Shown here: positions 7,401-14,467 of the stretch, piece after piece
Numbering within the stretch: position 1 is the stretch's first letter
How the letters are laid out: each line of letters starts with the position of its first letter
Made by a program: the position numbers and the translations under genes
Origin: JBGSIZ01 sp041742255
GTDB lineage: Bacteria > Pseudomonadota > Alphaproteobacteria > Rhodobacterales > Rhodobacteraceae
Assembly (NCBI GenBank): GCA_041742255.1
Contig: JBGSIZ010000018.1
Location: forward strand, 1 to 16,878
Length of the DNA: 16,878 nucleotides
Direction: 5' to 3'
Notes under the pieces: generated by a model
Told to the model about the DNA's origin: nothing
Seen by the model: the letters and a program-made list of their open reading frames with translations, nothing else
Database searches by the model: none

Positions 7401-8699
7401 GTGCAGCGTGGGCGCACGGTTCAGGAGAACGGGGTGTTCGCGGATGACTTCATCCAAGATGTCCCAAACCTCGGGACGTTCTTTTTCCACCAGTTTCTTG
7501 GCCTGTTTGACGGTGCTGGACAGCCCCTTGGCCTCGAGCCGGGAGTAGATGAACGGCTTGAACAGTTCGAGCGCCATTTTCTTGGGCAACCCGCACTGGT
7601 GCAGTTTCAATTCCGGCCCGGTCACGATGACCGAACGACCCGAGAAGTCGACCCGCTTGCCCAGAAGGTTCTGGCGGAAGCGACCCTGTTTGCCCTTGAG
7701 CATGTCGGACAGAGATTTCAGCGGACGCTTGTTCGCGCCGGTGATCACGCGGCCACGGCGGCCGTTGTCGAACAGCGCATCGACCGATTCCTGCAACATG
7801 CGTTTTTCGTTGCGCACGATGATGTCGGGCGCGCGCAGTTCGATCAGACGTTTCAGGCGGTTGTTCCGGTTGATGACCCGGCGATACAGGTCGTTGAGGT
7901 CGGAGGTCGCGAAACGGCCCCCGTCCAGCGGCACCAGCGGACGCAGTTCCGGCGGGATGACCGGGATCACGGTCAGAACCATCCATTCCGGGCGGTTGCC
8001 GGATTCGATGAAATTCTCGACGATTTTCAGCCGCTTGATGATTTTCTTGGGCTTGAGTTCGCCGGTCGCCTCTTTCAACTCCTCGCGGAGTTGTTCGGCG
8101 GTCGATTCAAGGTCGATCATCGACAGCATTTCGCGGATCGCTTCGGCCCCGATATTGGCCTGAAACGCGTCCATGCCGTAGGCGTCCTGCGCATCAAGGA
8201 ATTCTTCTTCGGTCATCAACTGGCCAAAGGAGAGGTCTGTCAGACCCGGTTCGATCACGACGTAGTTTTCGAAATACAGGATCCGCTCCAGATCGCGCAG
8301 CGTCATGTCCAGCATCAGACCGATGCGGGAGGGCAGCGATTTGAGGAACCAGATGTGCGCGACGGGGGCGGCCAATTCGATGTGGCCCATCCGTTCGCGC
8401 CGCACCTTTTGCAGGGTCACCTCGACACCGCATTTTTCGCAGACGACGCCGCGATATTTCATGCGTTTGTATTTGCCGCAGAGGCATTCGTAATCTTTGA
8501 TCGGGCCAAAGATACGGGCGCAGAACAGGCCGTCCCGCTCTGGCTTGAAAGTCCGGGAGTTGATCGTGTCGGGCTTTTTAATCTCGCCGAACGACCACGA
8601 GAGAATCCGCTCGGGCGAGGCCAAGGATACCTTGATCTCGTCAAAAGCCTTGGCAGGCGTGAGCGGGTTGAACGGGTTGTTTGTCAGTTCCTGGTTCAT
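4452..8699 (-). CDS. rpoC: DNA-directed RNA polymerase subunit beta'
   Basis: Beta' forms the catalytic half of RNA polymerase with beta. The 1415-residue protein begins MNQELTNNPFNPLTP and matches the family length (1407 in E. coli). The N-terminal zinc-binding cysteines are at 72, 74, 87 and 90. The catalytic magnesium motif NADFDGDQ lies at 461-468, with aspartates 463, 465 and 467. The second zinc site uses C811, C885, C892 and C895. The bridge-helix and trigger-loop region includes GEPGTQLTMRTFHIGG at 921-936. The frame stays open 23 codons further upstream, but the ATG at 8697-8699 has AAGGA at good spacing and the expected N-terminus. It follows rpoB by 49 nt and ends 28 nt before a strong terminator. 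No deletion, frameshift or unusual insertion is visible. Confidence 0.99.
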   Translation of the reverse strand: MNQELTNNPFNPLTPAKAFDEIKVSLASPERILSWSFGEIKKPDTINSRTFKPERDGLFCARIFGPIKDYECLCGKYKRMKYRGVVCEKCGVEVTLQKVRRERMGHIELAAPVAHIWFLKSLPSRIGLMLDMTLRDLERILYFENYVVIEPGLTDLSFGQLMTEEEFLDAQDAYGMDAFQANIGAEAIREMLSMIDLESTAEQLREELKEATGELKPKKIIKRLKIVENFIESGNRPEWMVLTVIPVIPPELRPLVPLDGGRFATSDLNDLYRRVINRNNRLKRLIELRAPDIIVRNEKRMLQESVDALFDNGRRGRVITGANKRPLKSLSDMLKGKQGRFRQNLLGKRVDFSGRSVIVTGPELKLHQCGLPKKMALELFKPFIYSRLEAKGLSSTVKQAKKLVEKERPEVWDILDEVIREHPVLLNRAPTLHRLGIQAFEPILIEGKAIQLHPLVCSAFNADFDGDQMAVHVPLSLEAQLEARVLMMSTNNVLSPANGAPIIVPSQDMILGLYYTTIERDGMIGEGMSFSGIDEVEHALAAGQVHLHAKIKARLKQIDDEGNEIIVRFDTTPGRLRLGGLLPLNTKAPFSLVNRLLRKREVQQVIDTVYRYCGQKESVIFCDQIMTMGFREAFKAGISFGKDDMVVPDTKWVLVDETRDQVKDFEQQYMDGLITQGEKYNKVVDAWSKCNDKVTEAMMSTISAKKKNANGSEMEPNSVYMMAHSGARGSVTQMKQLGGMRGLMAKPSGEIIETPIISNFKEGLTVLEYFNSTHGARKGLSDTALKTANSGYLTRRLVDVAQDCIVRQHDCGTDRAITAEAAVNDGEVVSSLAERVLGRVSADDVLRPGTDEVLVAAGELIDERRADLIDVAGVAKMRIRSPLTCEAEDGVCAACYGRDLARGTIVNQGEAVGIIAAQSIGEPGTQLTMRTFHIGGVAQGGQQSFLEASQAGKVEFRNAILLDNQAGEHIVMGRNMVLAIIDDTGAERAQHKVGYGSKILVKEGSKVERGNKLFEWDPYTLPIIAEKSGMARYVDLVNGIAVREDTDDATGMTQRIVSDWRSAPKGNELKPEVIIVGDDGEPVRNEAGNPVTYPMSVDAILSVEDGQQIHAGDVVARIPREGAKTKDITGGLPRVAELFEARRPKDHAIIAEIDGYVRFGKDYKNKRRIAIEAADGSEARVEYMVPKGKHIPVQEGDFVQKGDYIMDGNPAPHDILAIMGVEALAVYMIDEVQDVYRLQGVKINDKHIEVIVRQMLQKWEIAESGDTVLLKGETVDKAEFDEANAKSVARGGRPATGEPILLGITKASLQTRSFISAASFQETTRVLTEASVQGKRDKLVGLKENVIVGRLIPAGTGGATSAMRKIAAERDNRVIEARREEAEVAAQLAAPVMADDVVGADEFDSLIVDTPESRD

Positions 8700-8748
8700 T
8701 GTGCGTCCTTGCAAATAGGGGATGGGTTGAGAGAGAGGCGCGAACGCC

Positions 8749-11700
8749 TCACTCGTCTTCCTCCGCATCCAGGAGTTCCATGTTGAGGCCGAGACCCCGG
8801 ACCTCTTTGACGAGGACGTTGAACGACTCCGGCACGCCGGCTTCGAAGTTGTCTTCGCCTTTGACGATCGATTCGTAGACCTTGGTCCGGCCCGCCACGT
8901 CGTCCGATTTCACCGTCAGCATTTCCTGCAGGGTGTAGGCGGCGCCGTAAGCCTCGAGTGCCCAGACTTCCATTTCGCCGAAACGCTGGCCGCCGAACTG
9001 GGCCTTACCACCGAGCGGCTGCTGGGTGACGAGGCTGTAGGGCCCTGTCGAGCGTGCGTGGATCTTGTCATCGACAAGGTGGTGCAGCTTGAGCAGGTAT
9101 TTGACCCCGACGGTGACGCGGCGCGCGAATTTCTCGCCCGTGCGGCCATCGAACAGATCGGACTGACCTGAGGTGTCGAACCCGGCGCGACGCAGACTGT
9201 CGTTCACGTCGGCCTCTTTGGCGCCATCGAACACCGGCGTTGCAATCGGCACACCACCGGTGGCGTTTTGCGCCACTTCGACCAGTTCGGCTTCGGTCAT
9301 GTCGGCCAGACCTTCGGCGTAGACGTCATCGCCATAGGCGATTTTCATGGCGTCCCGCACCGGGGTCATATCGCCCGACCGCCGGTATTCGCCCAGCGCC
9401 TCGTCGATCTGGATGCCAAGGCCACGCGCGGCCCAGCCCATGTGCGTTTCAAGGATCTGACCCACGTTCATCCGGCTGGGCACGCCCAGCGGGTTGAGCA
9501 CGAAGTCAACGGGGGTGCCATCCGCGAGGAACGGCATGTCTTCCATCGGGACCACCTTGGAGATGACCCCTTTGTTGCCGTGCCGACCGGCCATTTTATC
9601 GCCCGGTTGCAGCTTGCGTTTGACCGCCACGAACACCTTGACCATTTTCATCACGCCGGGGGGCAGATCGTCCCCGCGCCGCACTTTTTCGACCTTGTCC
9701 TCGAACCGGGCGTCCAGCGTCCGTTTCTGGATTTCATACTGTTCGTTCAAGGCCTCGACGATTTGCGCGTCTTTTTCGTCCTTGAGCGCCAGAAGCCACC
9801 ACTGGCCACGGCTGAGGTCCGAGAGCACCTCTTCGGTGATTTCGGCGTTCGCCTTGAAGCCTTTGGGACCTTTGACCGCTTGTTTGCCAAGGATCATCGA
9901 CTTGAGACGCGCATAGATGTTCCGGTCAAGGATCACCATTTCGTCGTCCCGGTCGCGGGCAAGGCGTTCGACCTCTTCCCGCTCGATCTGGAGCGCGCGT
10001 TCGTCCTTTTCCACGCCGTGCCGGTTGAACACCCGCACTTCGACGATGGTCCCGAAATCACCGGGCGGCAGACGCAGCGAGGTGTCCCGCACGTCGGACG
10101 CCTTTTCGCCAAAGATGGCGCGCAGCAGTTTTTCTTCGGGCGTCATCGGGCTTTCGCCTTTGGGCGTGATTTTGCCCACGAGGATGTCGCCCGGACCCAC
10201 TTCGGCACCGATGTAGACGATGCCCGCTTCGTCGAGGTTGCGCAGGGCTTCTTCGCCGACGTTGGGAATGTCCCGCGTGATTTCTTCCGGCCCGAGTTTG
10301 GTGTCCCGCGCCGCCACTTCGAATTCTTCGATGTGGATGGAGGTGAACACGTCGTCCCGCACGATCCGTTCGGAAATCAGGATGGAGTCTTCGTAGTTGT
10401 AGCCATTCCAGGGCATGAAGGCGACGACGACGTTCTTGCCGAGCGCCAGTTCCCCCATGTCGGTGGAGGGACCATCGGCGATGACCTCGCCTTTGCCGAC
10501 CGTGTCACCGACCTTCACCAGCGGACGCTGGTTGATGCAGGTGTTCTGGTTCGAGCGTTGGAATTTGCGCAGACGGTAGATGTCGACGCCGGGATCCCCG
10601 ACCTCGAGATCTGCCGTTGCCCGCACCACGATCCGCTGGGCATCGACCTGGTCGATGATCCCGGCCCGGCGCGCCATGATGGACGCGCCGCTATCCCGCG
10701 CAACCACGCCTTCGATACCGGTGCCGACGAGCGGCGCCTCGGCCTGAAGCAGCGGCACGGCCTGACGTTGCATGTTCGAACCCATGAGGGCGCGGTTTGC
10801 GTCGTCGTTTTCAAGGAACGGAATGAGCGAGGCCGCGACCGACACCAGCTGTTTGGGCGACACGTCGATCAGGTCCACCTGTTCGCGGGGGGCCAGCGTG
10901 TAATCGCCGTTCATCCGGGTCGAGACGAGGTCGTTGGCGAACGATCCGTCCGGGTTCATGTCGGCGTTGGCCTGCGCCACGGTGTGCCGCATTTCCTCGG
11001 TCGCGGACATGTATTGCACATGGTCCGTCACCTTGCCGTCCACCACCTTGCGGTAGGGGGTTTCGATGAAGCCGTATTTGTTCACCCGCGCAAAGGTCGC
11101 AAGGCTGTTGATCAGACCGATGTTCGGACCTTCGGGCGTTTCGATCGGGCACATCCGGCCGTAGTGGGTCGGGTGAACGTCGCGGACTTCGAAGCCCGCA
11201 CGTTCGCGGGTCAGACCGCCCGGCCCGAGCGCCGACAAGCGGCGCTTGTGCGTCACTTCGGACAAGGGGTTGGTCTGGTCCATGAATTGCGACAGCTGCG
11301 AGGAGCCGAAGAATTCACGCACCGCCGCCGCTGCCGGTTTGGCGTTGATCAGGTCCTGCGGCATGACGGTGTCAATCTCGACCGACGACATGCGTTCCTT
11401 GATCGCGCGTTCCATCCGCAGAAGGCCGACGCGATACTGGTTTTCCATCAATTCGCCGACGGACCGCACGCGGCGGTTGCCGAGGTGGTCGATGTCGTCG
11501 ATGTCGCCTTTGCCATCGCGCAGTTCCACGAGCGCCTTGACGCAGGCCACGATGTCCTGATTGCGCAGGGTGCGTATGGTGTCTTCGGCATCGAGGTTAA
11601 GGCGCATGTTCATCTTGACCCGGCCCACGGCGGAAAGGTCATAGCGTTCGCTGTCGAAGAACAAGGTGTCGAACAGGTTCGACGCGGCCTCGACCGTTGG

Positions 11701-12888
11701 CGGCTCGCCGGGCCGCATGACCCGGTAGATGTCCATGAGCGCGCCATCGCGGTTCATGTTCTTGTCCGCCGCCATGGTGTTGCGCATGTAGGGGCCGACG
11801 TTGATATTGTCGATGTCCAGCACGGGGATGGTGGTCACTCCCGCGTCAATCAGAACCTTGACGGTGCCGCCGATCACCGAACCGTCCTTGTCCATTTCGA
11901 GCGTCAGTTCATCGCCAGCCTCGACATAGATCGCGCCGGTTTCTTCGTTGATGATGTCCTTGGCGACGTATTTGCCAACGATGTGGTTGAACGGCACCAA
12001 GAGGTCTTTGACCTTGGCATCGTCGATCAGCTTCTTGACGGTCCGCGGCGTGACCTTTTCGCCGGCCTTGGCGATCACTTCGCCGGTGGCGGCGTCCACG
12101 AGGTCATAGGTCGGACGGGTCCCGCGCGCCCGTTCCGGGAAGAACTTGGTGACCCAAGCCTTGCCCTTGTTTTCAAGCACATAGTCGACGGTGACATAGT
12201 AGGCGTCCATGATCTGTTCCTGCCCCATGCCAAGCGCATAGAGGAGGGTGGTCACGGGCAGTTTGCGGCGACGGTCGATCCGCGCGAACACGAGGTCCTT
12301 GGCGTCGAATTCGAAATCCAGCCACGAGCCGCGATAGGGGATGATCCGGCAGGCGAACAACAGTTTGCCGGACGAATGCGTCTTACCCTTGTCATGGTCA
12401 AAGAACACGCCGGGCGAGCGGTGCATCTGGGAGACGATGACCCGTTCGGTGCCGTTCACGATGAACGTGCCGTTCGACGTCATCAGGGGCATGTCGCCCA
12501 TGAACACGTCTTGTTCCTTGATATCCTTGACCGATTTGGCACCGGTATCTTCATCGACATCAAACACGATCAGACGGAGCGTCACCTTGAGCGGGGCGGA
12601 ATAGGTCATATCCCGCTGCTGGCATTCCTCGACGTCATACTTGGGCTTTTCCAGTTCGTATTTCACGAATTCCAGAACGGCGGTTTCGTTGAAATCCTTG
12701 ATCGGGAACACCGACTGGAACACGCCCTTGATGCCTTCGCCGTCGGCGGGCACGGCGTGATCGCCGGACCGCAGGAACAGGTCATACGACGATTTCTGAA
12801 CCTCGATAAGGTTCGGCATTTCAAGGACTTCACGGATTTTTCCGTAGTATTTGCGCAGACGTTTCTGACCGAGGAAGGACTGAGCCAT
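8749..12888 (-). CDS. rpoB: DNA-directed RNA polymerase subunit beta
   Basis: Beta contributes the RNA exit channel and much of the active site of RNA polymerase. The product is 1379 residues, longer than the 1342 of E. coli, as is usual in alphaproteobacteria. The rifampicin-binding cluster FFGSSQLSQFMDQTNPLSEV begins at 526. The usual resistance positions have sensitive residues: Q534, D537, H547, R550 and S552, corresponding to E. coli 513, 516, 526, 529 and 531. The C-terminal half contains KMAGRHGNKGVIS with the active-site lysines. The frame is open 18 codons upstream, to 12942, but MAQSFLGQKRLRKYYGK with AAGGTG before it is the expected start. It lies 248 nt after rplL, across a hairpin-rich gap, and 49 nt before rpoC. 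Confidence 0.99.
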   Translation of the reverse strand: MAQSFLGQKRLRKYYGKIREVLEMPNLIEVQKSSYDLFLRSGDHAVPADGEGIKGVFQSVFPIKDFNETAVLEFVKYELEKPKYDVEECQQRDMTYSAPLKVTLRLIVFDVDEDTGAKSVKDIKEQDVFMGDMPLMTSNGTFIVNGTERVIVSQMHRSPGVFFDHDKGKTHSSGKLLFACRIIPYRGSWLDFEFDAKDLVFARIDRRRKLPVTTLLYALGMGQEQIMDAYYVTVDYVLENKGKAWVTKFFPERARGTRPTYDLVDAATGEVIAKAGEKVTPRTVKKLIDDAKVKDLLVPFNHIVGKYVAKDIINEETGAIYVEAGDELTLEMDKDGSVIGGTVKVLIDAGVTTIPVLDIDNINVGPYMRNTMAADKNMNRDGALMDIYRVMRPGEPPTVEAASNLFDTLFFDSERYDLSAVGRVKMNMRLNLDAEDTIRTLRNQDIVACVKALVELRDGKGDIDDIDHLGNRRVRSVGELMENQYRVGLLRMERAIKERMSSVEIDTVMPQDLINAKPAAAAVREFFGSSQLSQFMDQTNPLSEVTHKRRLSALGPGGLTRERAGFEVRDVHPTHYGRMCPIETPEGPNIGLINSLATFARVNKYGFIETPYRKVVDGKVTDHVQYMSATEEMRHTVAQANADMNPDGSFANDLVSTRMNGDYTLAPREQVDLIDVSPKQLVSVAASLIPFLENDDANRALMGSNMQRQAVPLLQAEAPLVGTGIEGVVARDSGASIMARRAGIIDQVDAQRIVVRATADLEVGDPGVDIYRLRKFQRSNQNTCINQRPLVKVGDTVGKGEVIADGPSTDMGELALGKNVVVAFMPWNGYNYEDSILISERIVRDDVFTSIHIEEFEVAARDTKLGPEEITRDIPNVGEEALRNLDEAGIVYIGAEVGPGDILVGKITPKGESPMTPEEKLLRAIFGEKASDVRDTSLRLPPGDFGTIVEVRVFNRHGVEKDERALQIEREEVERLARDRDDEMVILDRNIYARLKSMILGKQAVKGPKGFKANAEITEEVLSDLSRGQWWLLALKDEKDAQIVEALNEQYEIQKRTLDARFEDKVEKVRRGDDLPPGVMKMVKVFVAVKRKLQPGDKMAGRHGNKGVISKVVPMEDMPFLADGTPVDFVLNPLGVPSRMNVGQILETHMGWAARGLGIQIDEALGEYRRSGDMTPVRDAMKIAYGDDVYAEGLADMTEAELVEVAQNATGGVPIATPVFDGAKEADVNDSLRRAGFDTSGQSDLFDGRTGEKFARRVTVGVKYLLKLHHLVDDKIHARSTGPYSLVTQQPLGGKAQFGGQRFGEMEVWALEAYGAAYTLQEMLTVKSDDVAGRTKVYESIVKGEDNFEAGVPESFNVLVKEVRGLGLNMELLDAEEDE

Positions 12889-13026
12889 GTGGTACGTCAC
12901 CTTTTTGTGTCTACGCGGTGCACGGCGCTGGGGCTGCGCCATGTCCCGCTATTGACCGGGGGTTCACTGTCTATTCGTGGCCGCCGTCCCACCGGAGGCC
13001 TCCCGACATGTGACCCTGCCCAAGGA

Positions 13027-13049
13027 GGGGGCTGTGAACGCCAGCCCCC
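13027..13049 (-). repeat. Hairpin C in the rplL-rpoB gap
   Basis: GGGGGCT and AGCCCCC form a perfect 7-bp stem with a 9-nt loop. No T-run follows, so it is not a standard intrinsic terminator. It is the third of three stem-loops between rplL and rpoB. Confidence 0.55.
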
Positions 13050-13064
13050 CGCCAAGACAGGTTC

Positions 13065-13094
13065 GGCTGGACCCGCGAAACCGCAGATCCAGCC
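13065..13094 (-). repeat. Hairpin B in the rplL-rpoB gap, possible RNase III site
   Basis: GGCTGGA pairs with TCCAGCC and, inside it, CTGCG pairs with CGCGG (one wobble) around a 4-nt loop. This gives about 12 bp interrupted by a single symmetric mismatch. No T-run follows. Its place corresponds to the RNase III processing region between rplL and rpoB in E. coli; the role here is inferred. Confidence 0.55.
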
Positions 13095-13106
13095 TTGTGT
13101 TTGGGT

Positions 13107-13129
13107 GGGCGCGTGGAGGCCACGCACCC
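13107..13129 (-). repeat. Hairpin A just after the rplL stop codon
   Basis: GGGTGCGTGG pairs with CCACGCGCCC through ten positions, one of them a wobble, with a 3-nt loop (the innermost pair probably opens). It begins 8 nt after the rplL stop. No T-run follows, so pausing, 3'-end protection or processing is likelier than full termination. Confidence 0.6.
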
Positions 13130-13137
13130 GACGCAGA

Positions 13138-13515
13138 TCAGGCCAGTTCGACCTTGGCGCCAGCTGCTTCCAGCTTGGCTTTGATCGCTTCGGCGTCGGC
13201 TTTGTTGGCGCCTTCTTTGACTTTGCCGCCGGCCTCGACGAGGTCCTTGGCTTCTTTCAGGCCCAGACCGGTGATCGCGCGCACTTCTTTGATCACGTTG
13301 ATCTTCTGTGCGCCGGCGTCTTTGAGGACGACGTCGAATTCGGTCTTTTCTTCGGCCGGTGCGCCAGCGTCGGCAGCAGCCGGGCCAGCCATCATCACAG
13401 CGCCGCCAGCGGCGGGCTCGATGCCGTATTCATCCTTGAGGATGGTTTTCAGTTCTTGTGCCTGCAGGAGCGTGAGGTTCACGATCTCTTCGGCGAGTTT
13501 TTTAAGATCAGCCAT
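13138..13515 (-). CDS. rplL: 50S ribosomal protein L7/L12
   Basis: L7/L12 dimers form the flexible ribosomal stalk that recruits GTPase factors such as EF-G and EF-Tu. The 125-residue product has the family layout: an N-terminal dimerisation helix region (1-33, MADLKKLAEEIVNLTLLQAQ), an Ala/Gly/Pro-rich hinge (about 34-56) and a globular C-terminal domain (57-125). That domain contains KINVIKEVRAITGLGLKEAK, which contacts the factors. It follows rplJ by 87 nt, with GGAAAG as a modest ribosome binding site. In other bacteria L12 is made in several-fold excess over L10. The hairpins after its stop codon and the gap before rpoB would allow separate control of this gene and the polymerase genes. 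Confidence 0.98.
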   Translation of the reverse strand: MADLKKLAEEIVNLTLLQAQELKTILKDEYGIEPAAGGAVMMAGPAAADAGAPAEEKTEFDVVLKDAGAQKINVIKEVRAITGLGLKEAKDLVEAGGKVKEGANKADAEAIKAKLEAAGAKVELA

Positions 13516-13602
13516 TTGATGCTTTCCGTTCGTTTGATGTGTGTTCCAACGTCAGGGCCGCCGGACATATGCCTTTGGCCCCATCTGGTATTCGGGTTGC
13601 GA

Positions 13603-14115
13603 TTATGCAGCTTTCTCTTCGATAGTCGAAAGAATGCTCGCGATGTTCGAAGCAGGCGCGCCGATGGCCCCGGCGATGTTTGCGGCAGGTGCCCCGATGC
13701 ACGACACGATCGAAGCAATAAGCTCCTCACGCGACGGCATTTCGGACACTGCTTTGACACCAGCAGGATCAAGTGCCGCGTTCCCCATCGCCCCGCCCAG
13801 AATGACAAGTTTGTCATTGGTCTTGACGTATTTCTGAATAACCTTGGCGGCTGCCACGGGATCTTCAGAATAGGAAAGCACGGTCATGCCAGTGAGAAGG
13901 TGCGCGATGCTTTCGCAGGGCTTCCCCTCAAGGGCGATCTTGGCGAGCTTGTTCTTGGCAACGCGCACGGACCCGCCGACAGCGCTCATTTGCGCGCGGA
14001 GGTCCTGCATTTGTGCAACCGTCATGCCTTCGTAGTGGGCAACCACCACGACGCCAGAGCTTTCAAAGATTTGGCCGAGTTCATCGACCACTTTCTCTTT
14101 TTGTGCTCTATCCAC
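13603..14115 (-). CDS. rplJ: 50S ribosomal protein L10
   Basis: L10 anchors the L12 dimers to 23S rRNA at the base of the stalk, and in other bacteria the L10-L12 complex represses its own mRNA. The 170-residue product has the rRNA-binding N-terminal domain, with RVAKNKLAKIALEG at 51-64, and a C-terminal Ala-rich helix (about 135-170) that binds L12. The start codon is GTG at 14113-14115, preceded by GGAG 8 nt away. No better ATG exists upstream, and VDRAQKEKVV is the expected N-terminus. A 6-bp G/C-only hairpin ends 6 nt before the Shine-Dalgarno sequence. A long structured leader (14116-14467) separates the gene from rplA. Confidence 0.97.
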   Translation of the reverse strand: MDRAQKEKVVDELGQIFESSGVVVVAHYEGMTVAQMQDLRAQMSAVGGSVRVAKNKLAKIALEGKPCESIAHLLTGMTVLSYSEDPVAAAKVIQKYVKTNDKLVILGGAMGNAALDPAGVKAVSEMPSREELIASIVSCIGAPAANIAGAIGAPASNIASILSTIEEKAA

Positions 14116-14132
14116 AGTTTCACTCCAAGTTT

Positions 14133-14148
14133 GGGGGGTCTCCCCCCC
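14133..14148 (-). repeat. G6/C6 hairpin next to the rplJ ribosome binding site
   Basis: GGGGGG and CCCCCC form a 6-bp stem with a 4-nt loop, 6 nt upstream of the GGAG of rplJ. The position suits control of ribosome access. A slipped pairing register is possible because of the homopolymers. Confidence 0.5.
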
Positions 14149-14444
14149 GGCTCATATTCACCCGCCGTTGGTCTGGCGGGCATTCGGGTCCGTTACAGGG
14201 TCCCGAGGCCTTGATCGCCCGAAAGGAAGCCTGCGCCGCCAAACGGAAATCTTGTTCTCGTTTCCCATCTCAGGAAGGACTTAGCGGGTTTCCCCCGCCC
14301 TCCGTCTCGGACAGGACGACGCCACCGAGGTGGCCCCGTCATCCCCGCCGGACAAGGTCCGGAGGCGAATTTCGCTGTGCTGCCGGTGCCCGGTTCTGAT
14401 CCGGGCCGGGCCGCAATTGCTGTGCAATCGCTTTCCCCGGCAGC

Positions 14445-14466
14445 GCAAAGGCCCGTGGGCCTTTGC
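14445..14466 (-). repeat. Hairpin immediately after the rplA stop codon
   Basis: GCAAAGGCCC and GGGCCTTTGC form a perfect 10-bp inverted repeat with only two central bases; the innermost pairs would open in RNA. It begins one base after the rplA TAA. GCGCTG follows instead of a T-run, so a role in mRNA 3'-end stabilisation or partial termination is likelier than full termination. Confidence 0.65.
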
Positions 14467-14467
14467 T

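Larger units (their letters stand above)
14116..14467 (-). promoter_or_regulatory. Structured 352-nt leader of rplJ, candidate L10 autoregulatory region
   Basis: This gap has no gene. It contains at least nine inverted repeats: 14445-14466, 14416-14428, 14388-14406, 14348-14362, 14321-14334, 14284-14298, 14184-14206, 14161-14180 and 14133-14148. Most are perfect 5-6 bp stems with short loops. The last three precede the rplJ Shine-Dalgarno sequence, where the L10 leader (Rfam L10_leader) is expected. Binding of L10(L12)4 there would repress rplJ and rplL. No clear promoter was found; a weak TGTAAC lacks a -35 box at proper spacing. The kink-turn detail of the L10 site could not be assigned by eye. 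Confidence 0.5.

Noticed and set aside
8700..8768. N-terminal extension of 23 codons on RpoC
   Set aside because: It would overlap the end of rpoB, and the internal ATG has a good ribosome binding site and the expected MNQEL start.
4539..8786. A 1415-codon plus-strand frame opposite rpoC
   Set aside because: Same register effect. It remains open because the sense gene avoids TTA, CTA and TCA; there are no signs of a protein family.
11230..11320. Possible rifampicin-resistance allele in rpoB, and likewise a streptomycin allele in rpsL
   Set aside because: All the classic positions examined carry the sensitive residues (RpoB D537, H547, S552; S12 K43, K88).
12889..12942. N-terminal extension of 18 codons on RpoB
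   Set aside because: The basic added segment is not part of the family, and the internal ATG is preceded by AAGGTG.
9268..14214. A 1648-codon plus-strand frame opposite rpoB, rplL and rplJ
   Set aside because: It is the register-matched complement of real genes, is rich in His, Phe, Val and Asp as such shadows are, crosses intergenic hairpins, and resembles no known protein.
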